Part shown: positions 45,501 to 55,160 of the stretch, one piece after another
Layout of the letters: every line of letters begins with the position of its first letter
Numbering within the stretch: the first letter of the stretch is position 1
Origin: Pilaira anomala
Taxonomy: Eukaryota; Mucoromycota; Mucoromycetes; Mucorales; Mucoraceae
Direction of reading: 5' to 3'
NCBI GenBank assembly: GCA_025716855.1
Contig: JAIXMQ010000069.1
Span: 62,001-126,000 of the forward strand
Length of the DNA: 64,000 nt
Position numbers and translations under genes: made by a program
Notes under the pieces: generated by a model
Told to the model about the DNA's origin: nothing
What the model saw: only the letters and a program-made list of their open reading frames with translations
The model's database searches: none

Positions 45501-46518
45501 TGGTATCTCTGGTACTGCTATGGCTAACCTACGTGCTCCTGGTACAATGGCTGCTATGGCTACTCTTCACAAGATGGGTGCTCATCGTTCTGGATTCTCC
45601 CTGCTACTTAGCTCTAAACTGTACAAGACATTCATCCGCCCAAAGTTTGAATATGGCCTAGCCATACTTCAGTTACTTAAGAAAGATCTGGCTCTCTTTG
45701 AGAAGATACAAGACCGATGTTTACGTCTGATGGTTGGAGGTCACCCTACGTCCTCCACACAAGCACTCAAGATCATGACAAATTTACCTTCGGTTTCCTG
45801 GCGCGCGGATGTCCTGGTTACAAAGTACTGTTTACGGGTCCGTCACCTGCCTAAGGACTGTCTACTGGTTCGCCTCCAAGCTACTCTGTCTTCAAGATCA
45901 CTGCTCCAGTCCTCTCTTCAGAAGAATACCCTGTACATCAGTCTCCCTGATTATGCTAAAGAATCTCGTGAAGGGCTACTTTCTTACCTGTCTGAGGCTA
46001 GTCAAACCCGGCTAACTACTTTTCTTAGCAGTACCTCCCAGGTATTAGCTAAAGCCTGCCGCCCTGAATACGGTTTGGATCCCATCCTGTATCTACCAGC
46101 TACCCGTACTGATCGTAGTAGGCTCATCCGCTGGCGCATGGGTTGGTTACCTGGTAATCCGCATGAATGCCTGTGCACTCAAGACCACACCTCTCGCCGC
46201 CATTTCAACAAGTATGACTGCCCTGCTATTCCAACGGATCTTTGGGATGCTTTACCCCACGCCCCTCCTGATGTACACCCAATTGACAATGCAATCTCTC
46301 TGCTGCCTCTTGAAACCAAGGATTACAAACCCTTTTGGCCTACTCTTTTGACCCTCCTTTGGTATGTTGAAATACTGGTGAATCCCTCTGGTTATCTCCC
46401 AGAAGATCCTGATCCTGGTGCGTTATGGCGTGATCATAACCGTACTAAATCTCCCAATGCTACTAATGATCAATCTCAAGATCCTCAAGCTGCGAACTCA
46501 AGACTATTAAACTCTTAA
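42574..46518 (+). pseudogene. LINE copy 2 ORF2 (endonuclease-reverse transcriptase), split by a solo LTR
   Basis: The frame runs 42574-42784, is broken by the LTR at 42785-43283, and continues in the expected frame from the duplicated TCCCT to the stop at 46518. Without the insertion the length would be about 1146 codons. Endonuclease motifs are LCGDFNARLHHVTGDH and GSDHCLLSLSF. RT motifs are APGSDHLRAEML, SNYRPISLTS, GGFRTRRSALDQ, FLDIKQAYDTVSR, GVLQGSVLSPLLYSIY and FADDVAIF. The C-terminal thumb region (SGFSLLLSSKLYKTFIRPKF) is followed by a Cys/His motif CLCTQDHTSRRHFNKYDC. No RNase H was recognised. EN+RT without RNase H, with a separate ORF1, points to an L1-like or related clade; the clade needs a phylogeny. 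Confidence 0.9.
42785..43283. mobile_element. Solo LTR, 499 bp, with 5-bp target duplication
   Basis: The insert begins TGTCACGGACGAGG and ends GTTCATGACA, so its termini are the inverted TGTCA…TGACA typical of LTRs. It is flanked by TCCCT on both sides (42780-42784 and 43284-43288); copy 1 lacks any insert at the matching point. There is no internal coding region, primer site or second LTR, so it is a solo LTR left by recombination. The 5-bp duplication fits Ty3/Gypsy or Ty1/Copia integrases. Confidence 0.93.
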
Positions 46519-46728
46519 AACTCTAGATCTTGGGTATCCACTTGTCGTTCAAAATTTTGCTCTCATTCTACTTCACAACTATTCCATCAACCTTTTTTTA
46601 TATTAGAGTACCTCTTTTATTAGATAGATATATTTTTTACATCCCCACCTCATGTTCTCCTATAGAATGCATTAATGGTAAAATTAACCGAATGCAGTAT
46701 TCTTCTTATTAATAAAACAAAATCTTTA

Positions 46729-46745
46729 AACTGAGCCAAGAAGGC
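46729..46745 (-). pseudogene. tRNA 5' fragment at the LINE copy 2 3' junction
   Basis: On the minus strand this is GCCTTCTTGGCTCAGTT, identical to the first 17 bases of tRNA-Thr. The bases beyond it (46746 on) differ from the tRNA-Thr flank at 34232, so this is a different tRNA locus. It carries a CACGTG pair 59-75 bp upstream, as functional tRNA genes in this window do. Confidence 0.8.
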
Positions 46746-46803
46746 GCTTATGCCTGTATGACCAAAATATTATATAAATGCATAATCCAAAAATCCAAAA
46801 AAA

Positions 46804-46820
46804 CACGTGACTTTCACGTG
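46804..46820 (-). promoter_or_regulatory. CACGTG pair upstream of the disrupted tRNA
   Basis: CACGTG at 46804-46809 and 46815-46820, 11 bp apart, 59-75 bp upstream of the tRNA fragment's 5' end at 46745. Spacing and distance equal those at tRNA-Tyr. Confidence 0.5.
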
Positions 46821-47208
46821 ATTAACGTCATAATGGATTGACTTAATGGCGATTACTCATCATTAGAAATCATAATTCAAATCATAAACTCAAGAAAATC
46901 GTCCAATTTTCTTATAATAAAACGGAATTTGATCATATCTTATATTTTTGTTCATAATATAAGCGTTACAAGTTGCGATTTGATTCTGATAAGCAATATT
47001 ATTACCACTAATTAGCCTAATTTTCGAAGCTGCGTCAAATATGCTGTCTATAAAGAATAAGAGCAGGTAGCTTGATAAGGCAAAATGACAATGTTAGAAG
47101 AGAATAGTAGCGAATAATGATTAAGCCTTATTATTACCTAGCTTCGATCACGTGACTAAGCTTAAAAGAAACATACATAATAATTTTAAAAATTTTAAAA
47201 ATAACAGT
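46821..47208. other. tRNA-Pro upstream region
   Basis: AT-rich sequence of about 390 bp. One CACGTG at 47149-47154 lies 55-60 bp upstream of the tRNA-Pro 5' end, in the same distance range as the pairs at other tRNA genes but single. Nothing else was recognised. Confidence 0.45.
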
Positions 47209-47280
47209 GGTTTCTTGGTTTAGTGGTATAATTCTCGCTTAGGGTGCGAGAGGTCCCGGGTTCGATTCCCGGAGAAGCCC
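47209..47280 (+). tRNA. tRNA-Pro (anticodon AGG)
   Basis: Acceptor GGTTTCT pairs with AGAAGCC and C is the discriminator. D arm TGGTTTAGTGGTATAATT, anticodon stem CTCGC/GCGAG with loop TTAGGGT (AGG), T arm CCCGGGTTCGATTCCCGG. A T run (TTTTTTT) about 12 bases downstream serves as the RNA polymerase III terminator. Intronless, 72 nt. Confidence 0.96.
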
Positions 47281-47647
47281 TATTTTGCTTCTTTTTTTCG
47301 TGTTTTTGAATCTGTTACACAACTCCGGCGTCTGTGTAGCTATCCCGGACTTTTCAACTACATTGCATTGTTACAAATCAACTGCTTCTTGGATGTATAA
47401 ACGACTTTTCCAAGTCTTTAAAAAACCCTTTATCCTGTGAGCTAAATTTTAGACCTCTTTTTACAAGACTAAAAATCGTATCAGCTTGAATGATTATAAC
47501 AAGTAGAAGGAGAAGATGGAAAAAAATTCAAAATGGAACATTATCAATTCGAGAATAAATGCGATGACCAAACAATCGATTAAAGCATAATAATGTATTT
47601 TTTTTTTTAAAAAAAAAAACAATTTTATTGTGATACTTGTATCTTAT
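47281..47647. other. Short intergenic region, nothing recognised
   Basis: About 370 bp between tRNA-Pro and the cyclin gene's 3' end, with T and A runs near 47600. No gene was recognised. Confidence 0.6.
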
Positions 47648-48750
47648 TTAATCACAAATGACATGTGATAAACCAGTAGAATCGCTCATTTCAATGGAGT
47701 TAGAAGAAGCCTGCAAGTAAATTCCAGCCGAGATCAAAGTAGCTAAAGCAGCAGTATACATGACACAAATCTTAAGTGCATGTTTAATTAACAACAACAT
47801 GGCTTCAAACGGTCTTAAATTTAACTGTAAACGAGCAACATATTCAGGATTTAATGATTGACTAAGGACATCAATATCACGATAAGATAACACGTTTCCT
47901 AAAAGTATCTGTCGGGTATGTAATCGAAATTCCAAGTAACTTACAAATTGACTATAGTTAATGTTGGATATATACAGTTTGAAATTCATATCGGTTAAGA
48001 ATCTCTTTTCTAATGTGTTAATGTGTGAGGTTGTGTATGTAAAATGTGTCCATTCTGACCAATCTGTGTTTAGCCAAGTGACATCCGCTCTATCATAATA
48101 ATTTAAATATTAGAGGAGGTAAAAAATTATAATTTGGAGGAAAAAAAAATATTTTACAAGTATTTATCGGCTACAACAATACTGGCTATAAAAAGATCAC
48201 GTGGATTCCAAATGCTTTTCTTGATCAAGTCAGGTTGATGAAAGTATTGGTCAATATACCATAAACTACAGATCAAGGAAGAACAGGAGATTTGTGCTTT
48301 GGATAGTGTGCGTCGGATAAAATTCACGTTTTCTCGAAATAATTGAAGACTGTTACCTAAAGGTGGTGTGATCAAAATGAAATCACTACCACTTATCAAG
48401 CTTGCAATAAATGAAGCAGTTAAATCTATGTATTTTGAAAAGCTGGTTTAGTTGAAGTTTTTTTTTCTTTGTTAAAAAGGAGTTGATCGTTATTTACCAA
48501 TAAGTTCAAAGGGAATGGGAATATAGTTTCCATGCATTCCTTGTCTTTGGACAAGTCCAAGTAGTTGTCGAAAAGCTGCTACTTGTGAATATACCTAAAT
48601 ATATATACGATAAGCTTTTCTTTCTTTATTGGTGTATATTTTTTTCTTTCTTCTTCTTCAACTCACAGAGGTATCAGTCAAGTACTTTGCTTTGTCTCTT
48701 TCTGATTGTTCTTTTCTTTGCATCGATCGCTTTGGATTTTTTTTAGACAT
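47648..48750 (-). CDS. Cyclin-box protein (fungal Pho80/Pcl-like), 296 residues
   Basis: Four exons in transcription order: 48667-48750, 48498-48594, 48158-48425 and 47648-48089. A basic N-terminus (MSKKNPKRSMQRKEQ) is followed by the cyclin fold (about residues 75-205). The sequence has CSSLICSLWYIDQYF, then WNPRDLFIASIVVADKYL (the typical R.L.IASI..A.K.L helix), then HINTLEKRFLTDMNFKLYIS, matching the end of the cyclin box where a helix leads to a D/NxNL-type turn. The C-terminal 60 residues contain a hydrophobic helix (LKICVMYTAALATLISAG). It should bind and activate a cyclin-dependent kinase of the Pho85 type. The subfamily is uncertain. Confidence 0.78.
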
Positions 48751-49203
48751 TTTTTTTAAAAAATAATAAAAGAGCAAAAAAAAAAAAAAAAAAAAAAAAA
48801 AAGGTTTCTTTAAACCCCAGCGTTTTTAAGCCTCTCTCTCTCTCTTACAAACAGTTACACACTTATGCAATCACACTCTTTTGGAACCTCCCGTCTTTTT
48901 CTAAACTGTCAGTGGTTCTCTTATGGCGTGTGAGTAACACTTCTTGCATTTAAGGAGAGCAACAGAAAAAGATCACTTTTTCTTTTTATTTCTCTACACG
49001 TATCACTTTTTTTTTATTTTTTTTTGGTCAGATCACTCCATCATTAGCACAATTAAATGAGAGAGAAGCATTCTTTAATTGCATAAAAACAGATTTATTA
49101 TCAACATGTGTATTTTTATTTTACATTCCAATCTATTGAATATTATATCTTGACATTCGTTATCATGCTTTTTTTTAAAGAAAAACATTTAAACTGCATA
49201 ATA
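48751..49203. other. Intergenic region with a long poly(A) run
   Basis: The A run near 48777-48802 is one of the longest in the window and lies just upstream of the cyclin start. (CT)n near 48833. No gene was recognised. Confidence 0.5.
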
Positions 49204-49313
49204 GTACTGGGTTTTGAATAAATATTTAGACGCACTTTTTTTATTCATCTCAAATTAATTCATCTATCTCAGCAGGAAAAAAGTGTGTCTAAATATTTAT
49301 TCAAAACCCAGTA
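49204..49313. mobile_element. TA-flanked MITE, Tc1/mariner type
   Basis: Terminal inverted repeats of about 35 bp: CTGGGTTTTGAATAAATATT…GACGCAC on the left and GTGTGTC…AATATTTATTCAAAACCCAG on the right, with one internal mismatch. The element (49206-49311) is flanked on both sides by TA, the duplication made by Tc1/mariner/pogo transposases. The 30-base centre has no coding capacity. Confidence 0.88.
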
Positions 49314-49719
49314 TTCATGCAGATTAACAACAGCAGCAAAAAAAGAAAACAGCAACAACTCTTTATCTTTATATGAGGCTTCTTCTGTCCCTTACTCATG
49401 TGTTATGCTAAAAATTTACAGCCGAGTAATGTACGTTGATATCAAATACCAAGTAATAGAACCGAAAAAGAAAAATATTGACATGATATTTAGATTAACA
49501 ATTTTTTTTTATAAATAAACAAGTTATACCTACACGCTAAATGCTCCCTGTCGGGGGAAATCAGTGATAACTGTTCGGGAAGGTTTATTGTTACTGTTAC
49601 TGTTATTTTTATTGAACAGCGATAGACATAACAGAGCCAATTGTTAGGGAAGAGCAAATGTCATGAGAGCTAAAGCCTTGTAGACTTTCAATCAATCCCA
49701 AAAAAAAAAGTTTTTTTTT
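49314..49719. other. Intergenic region between MITE and repeat copy 3
   Basis: A 77-codon open stretch from 49285 reads into this region from the MITE's inverted repeat. It has no recognisable motif and is probably chance. Nothing else was seen. Confidence 0.5.
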
Positions 49720-51703
49720 GTTACAGCCAAAAAAAATTCGAGCCAATCAAATCATCGGAAAAAGGGGAAAAAGTGAATTTTTAGGTAAAAATCTGCAGGT
49801 CCCGACCTTTGGATTTTTTTAAGTGTTTTAAATGTGGATATATCACGGGATTATAAGAATTTTAGAGCAAAGATATTGAATGGTTTCTAATATAAAATTT
49901 GACGCTCTTTCGAATGGTGTAAAAATCAAAGTAGAGTAATTATAAAGATTAAAGATTATTGTGAGAAAGTCAAATTACAGTTTTTGTTAGGGCAGGTATA
50001 TTTTTCATATCTAAAGTTATGAATCCAAATACACGAAAAAATGCGCCTTTAAATTCTGCATTGACTGTATATTATGTTGTATATTAGAATAATTGATTTA
50101 GGATGACTTTAATTTGACAAGAAAGAAAATTTTGTCCATATCTCGATTTTTTTTTCCATTTTAGGGGTAAAAAATGGGGCGTCCATAGGGGATTGTAGTG
50201 CATTTAGTCTATTTTCATAGGGTGTGTAACGTTTCACACTGCTTAAAATCCTATGGACACCCCGTTTGATTTTCACCCCTAAAATAAGCGTGCCTCATAT
50301 AAACTACACACACCACTTTAGTATCTACAGACACCACATATTTAAGTCCTGGAAAATTTTCAATACAAAGTAAAGTCCTTTGATATTAACTATTTTATTA
50401 AACAACACTATATCCAGAAAATTCTAAATTTATATGGGCAGATGATTGTATATAAAGATGCATTTTTTTATATGTAAAAAATATACTTTCTCTAACAAAA
50501 ACTGTTTTCCTTACATGCACTACAAATGGAGAGTGCATGTAGCATGGTCTATATACACCTTTTTCAGTCCCAGAAATCAAAATTTTGACAAAAAATATCT
50601 TCTTGTCAAAGTAACGTCCCTCTAAATCAACTATTTCATTAAACAATATGATATACAAAAAGTGTAGAATTTAAAGGCGCATCTTTATAAATAATTCGAT
50701 TTATATTATTAGAAGCAGAAAATATACTTGCCCTAATAAAAACTTTATTTCGTTTTCTGACAATAAACATAAATTATTATTGTTACTTAGCTTTGATTTT
50801 TACATCATTAGAAAGAGCGCAAAATTCTACATGTGTCATTAAAAGGCCAAGCTTTAAAACCTGTTTAATCTAAAGATGTATGGATATTTCTGAATTTTGA
50901 AAAAATCCATAGGGGGGGACTAGCAAAATTTTCTAAAAAATGGAATTTTTTTCACAGCTTAAAAAAAAATAAAAATTAGAAATGTAGATATATCTTTGTA
51001 TTTAAATGGTTTTAAAGTTTAGCTTTTTATTGATGTCTAAGGTAGAATTTGACGCTCTTTCGAATGATGCAAAAATCAAAGTAGCATAATTATAAAGTTT
51101 AATAGTCATTGCGAGAAAGCACAGCTTCTATTAGGACATGTATATTTTTTATATACAAGATAATAAATCTAAATGCATAGAAATCTTAGTTTTTAAATTC
51201 TACATCTTTGGAATATAACATTGTTTAAAAAAATACGTCTGTATCCTGATTTGGTTTTTTTCCTGTTTTTGAACCTAAAAATTGAGATTTGGGTCCAAAT
51301 TTCTTTCTTTTCAAATTAAAGTCTTTTATTTCACCTATTCTATTTTACTATATAATATACAATCGATGCAGAATTTGAAGGCGCACCTTTCTATTGATTT
51401 AGAATTATTATTTTTTATGTAGAAAATATACTTGCCCTAACAGAAACTGTATATCGTTTTTTCATAATACCTATAAATATTTGTTACTATTTTACTTTGC
51501 TTTTTGCATCATTAAAAAGAGCGTCAAATTCTACATATATCCTTAAAAAGCCAAACTTTAAAACCTTTTTAATGTAAAAATGTATGAATATTTCTGAATC
51601 TTGAAAAAATCCAAAGGTCAGGACCTGCTGATTTTTACCTAAGAATACACTTTTCCCCCCTTTTCCGATGATTTGATTGGCCCAAAATTTTTTTCGCTAC
51701 AAC
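49720..51703. repeat. Large inverted-repeat element, family A, copy 3
   Basis: The ends GTTACAGC (49720-49727) and GCTACAAC (51696-51703) are inverted copies. The similarity extends inward: GAGCCAATCAAATCATCGG and AAATCTGCAGGTCC on the left answer CCGATGATTTGATTGGCCC and GGACCTGCTGATTTTTACC on the right. The core hairpin and its surroundings (50480-50690) are almost identical to copies 1 and 2. A smaller MITE (50158-50285) has jumped into it. Confidence 0.8.
50158..50285. mobile_element. Small nested MITE inside repeat copy 3, 128 bp
   Basis: ATTTTAGGGGT at the left end answers ACCCCTAAAAT at the right end. The arms continue as GGGGCGTCCATAGG and CCTATGGACACCCC, giving an imperfect inverted repeat of about 37 bp. 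It is absent from the matching place in copies 1 and 2, so it inserted after the copies separated. No clear target duplication was found. Confidence 0.75.
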
Positions 51704-52998
51704 AAAAAAATCATGTCTACAATGCCTCGTTTTTCTTTATCAAAAAGACTAATTAGGGTCAGTAAACACATATAATGTAGTGTAAAGCTTTACTGTTATA
51801 ATAGAATGGCAGTATCAAAAGGTCTCTTTCTTTAAATTTTTTTTTTCATCATAAATTAAAAGTGAAAGAGGCAGATTTAACTATATCAAGAATTATAGGT
51901 ATTACCTTCTGGCATATTGACCACCAAAAGTTTTAATGCAATTGTATAGTTAGTTAAAACTGATATGGCTGCTTTATTTTTGCTTAAGTAAAATGGCACG
52001 TCCTCAAGGATAAAGAAAAATAACAATTATAGCAATGTACATAGCTAGTGAATGATATATACATATACATATATATATTACAAATAAACTCGAGAAACAC
52101 TCTGAAATAAAATGGTAAAATGTGGTTTTCATTGTACACTTTTATTAGGAATTAGTATGGTAACTAACTATATTGGAGGAAAATTCCGTTCAAAGACAAA
52201 ACAAATGATTTATGATTATACACAACAGAATAAAAATACAGAATAAAAAAAATGAAAACTAGTAACAAAAATAGTTTCCAAATTGTGTTTAATTGAAAAT
52301 ACAAGAAAAGAAAAAGGGTGATATTAATACACAAAGGATTAAATACACTTACATGATTTAACAATAAACGCCGACCGTTCTTTTAAAAGCACGTGTAACA
52401 CCAAGCGTTTTGTTGCTCCTGCAATACATTTGTTTGTAAAAGAAAAAAGACTTGATGTATTCAAGTGAATAATATTGTCAAACCGGTTTTTTTTTTCATT
52501 AAAAACTTGCATACATACTTTTCTAAGAAGAAAAAAAAAAAAAAAAAAAACTTCGTCATCTTTTTTGTACTCATGGATTGAACGCATTTAATGTTATATT
52601 ATGTCTAGATCATCGAACAAATGGTAAATAAAAACATGTTATCCATAAAGATTTAGACTATAAAAAAAAAAAAAAAAAAAAAAAAAAGAATCGAAAGTGA
52701 CACTAATTGCATCGATAATACTAAAATATGATAGAGTCTATAATATTTTAGAATTATCTGTAAATAGGTTAGAACCCTCGGCTCTATGATGAATTCAAGT
52801 AAAAAAAAAAAAAGGGAAAAAGAATTGCCTTCAATTCATTGAATTAAGATGAAAAATAAAGTTTGGCTTGTTAGTAATATGGTAATTCGATAATTTATCC
52901 GTGATTTGTTGATTTCAACAAAGCAAGGTATGACAGATACAAAATCCCCAATGCATCGTTTTTAATCAAACTAATTTAGTTTATAGTTGTACAATGTG

Positions 52999-53031
<33 letters not shown>

Positions 53032-53156
53032 GTTTATTTCTTTTGAAATGAAAATATGGTATAGATGAAAATATGTGTTTGTGTGTGTGTGTGTGTGTGT
53101 GTACTTCAAGAATACTGTTAATAAGAGTTTTTTTATGCATGATGTTTGATTTATGT
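51704..53156. other. Repeat tail block and AT-rich intergenic region
   Basis: The family A tail block (AGGGTCAGTAAACAC and following) occupies about 51715-51830. The remainder is AT-rich, with poly(A) runs near 52660-52687 and 52801, an (AAT)n tract near 53000 and (GT)n near 53083-53101. No gene was recognised. Confidence 0.5.
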
Positions 53157-55160
53157 TTAGAAAATGGTGTCTGTATCAATTAAATTTTCCATCATTAAAT
53201 CTAATATAAGAAATGAGTTGAAAAGAACATTTTTTTTTTAAAAAAATATATATAATTGCATTACCATAATTAGGATGTATCGATGATGCATCAGTTAATA
53301 ATGTATCCCATGGGTCACAGGTGTTATCTTCTAAGGCACCTGTCGGTGGGGACAAAGGACGCGTCGTTGGTTTTTGATAAGGATGATGACGATGACCAGA
53401 AGATGATTTGGGATGCATTTGTTTCTTTGTCGAAACCTGATGATGAGGTTTTGTAAAAGAAAGTGAGTGTCCTTCCATTAACCTCACAGGTTCAAAAGAT
53501 GCCGTTGTATCTTCCTCTAACACAGGAGGTGAAGAAGGTGAATGGTGCGATGGAGAAGAAGCTGAATTCGATGACCCACTATCTGAAGAAAGAGAAGAAG
53601 CATAATTTGGTTCAAATAAGTTGGGTTGACCTGGAACTGAAGATGTATGTGTTTCTTGTGCTATTTTCCAAAAATCGATACCTAAAAGTGCAGATAAATC
53701 ACTATAATCCACTTTAGAATCTTTCTTTTGCTTTTCTAATGAAGGAATTGTGTTGCTCGTCGGTTGCTGCTGCTGCTGCTGTTGTTGTTGTTGTTGCTTT
53801 TGTTTTTGAAAATTAAGTTCGTCCAAGCCTTGAAGTCGTCGCCAATGATTCGTAGTACGACGAAGATCATAATCAATTGTCAGGAACCAATATTTCTCAA
53901 AGAATTCTGGTGGTAATTGCCAATTCGCTGCTACCGCTGGATCGCCTCCATGAAAGACCGAATGCCCTAATAAACATTGGAAACAATCATCCAAGTCAAA
54001 TTGATCTCGAAACAAAATCATTCTGTCTCGCATATGAGGTGTTGGAATTAAATCAATACGAGGATCATGAGGTATTGTAAGCTATTATATTATAATACTG
54101 TAAGTAACACAAATTTAAATAATATAAATCCTTTTTTTTTTACCTGTAAAATTGTAGGTTGAATTGTAAATGGTAATGCATCCATACGAACACACGCTGA
54201 TTGAATTCGAAGCCGAAGTCGAAGCGCTTGAATTGCTGCAAGATTAGATGAAAGTGTTTCTTCTGTCAACATAACAGGTTTAGGAATTCCTGTAGTAGTA
54301 CTATTGTTATTAAGAAAATCTGACTTGCTATTTTCATTTGAAGTATTCGATGGCTCTGGTTCTGAATCAACCGAAACTGGTGAAAGTGGAGGCATAGTGT
54401 AAGTAGAAGAGAGGTCATCTTCTTCAAGAGGATGTACAGGATTTCGATCATCAGTGGGAAAATCAGTGTAGTACGATTCATCTGAGGTATTTTCACATTG
54501 GCCGCGGGATTCCTTTCCTGGCGCGGAAGACGAATTATCCTGTTGCTGCTGCTGCTGCTGTTGATGTTGTGGAATAGAAGTCTCTGGTACGGAATGAACA
54601 CCATTTTTGGTGATGACAATCGAGTTAGAAGAAAGAAAACGATCACGTTGTTTCATCGTGTGTCTATATCCAAACAGTTTAGAAGGAACTGGTAACTTAT
54701 TACTAGCGTTCACACTAATATAGGTAGAGATCGATTCAGGAATCGATTGTGCCAAGACAGATAAGGCTTGTTCATTAATGTATGGACCATGTTGTGGGAT
54801 CACAAGGTTATGTTGAAAACAAACTAATTGTAATGTAAGCACAATTCCTTTCAAATACCAGTTTTCAGATCGCATAATTTCTTGTTCGGTCTTCATTTGC
54901 TCGTTTTCTACATGTAATTTATCTCGTTGCTCTCGAATTTGTTTAATGGCTACTTCAAGTTCTCGCATATGACGTTCTTTACGTTCTCTAAATGCTCTTT
55001 GGGCTGCTCGGTTTTGTGCTTTACGAAGTGCTGGTGAAGCTGGGTTAGGTTTACGACCTGGTTTCTTTCGAATCTTTACAGGTTGTGTTGGTTGTGATGA
55101 ATATGTATCTTCTTGTAACTCCATATTGATACTTTCGCTGTCTGACATATTTTCCATCAT
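53157..55160 (-). CDS. bZIP transcription factor with DUF3425 domain, 625 residues
   Basis: Three exons in transcription order: 54144-55160, 53265-54081 and 53157-53200. The basic region ALRKAQNRAAQRAFRERKER (about residues 44-65) has the AP-1/Yap/Pap1 form NRAAQRAFRERK. A leucine-zipper-like coiled coil follows (LEVAIKQIREQRDKLHVENE, QEIMRSENWYL). The middle is Gln/Ser/Asp-rich. The C-terminal half contains the fungal DUF3425 block: IPHDPRIDLIPTPHMRDRMI, DLDDCFQCLLGHSVFHGGDP, WQLPPEFFEKYWFLTIDYDL. A poly-Gln run and a Ser/Pro-rich tail come after it. The last exon is only 14 codons; reading into the last intron would give a different ending, but the splice pair is in phase. A nuclear regulator, possibly of stress or metabolism; targets are unknown. 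Confidence 0.9.

Larger units (their letters stand above)
41258..46730 (+). mobile_element. Non-LTR retrotransposon (LINE), copy 2, interrupted by a solo LTR
   Basis: Same structure and length as copy 1 once the 499-bp LTR and its 5-bp duplication are discounted (about 4.97 kb). The 5' end is at TTTTTTTATTTTAGAAAG and the 3' end at AATCTTTAA, directly followed by the same 17 tRNA bases (46729-46745). Apart from the LTR insertion both frames are open, so this copy decayed later than copy 1. The two copies differ at many silent positions and are separate lineages rather than a recent duplication. Confidence 0.92.

Noticed and set aside
53176..53264. Extension of the bZIP frame past the donor at 53264
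   Set aside because: The extension reads poly(Lys) from an intronic A/T run; a splice to 53200 gives a clean short last exon.
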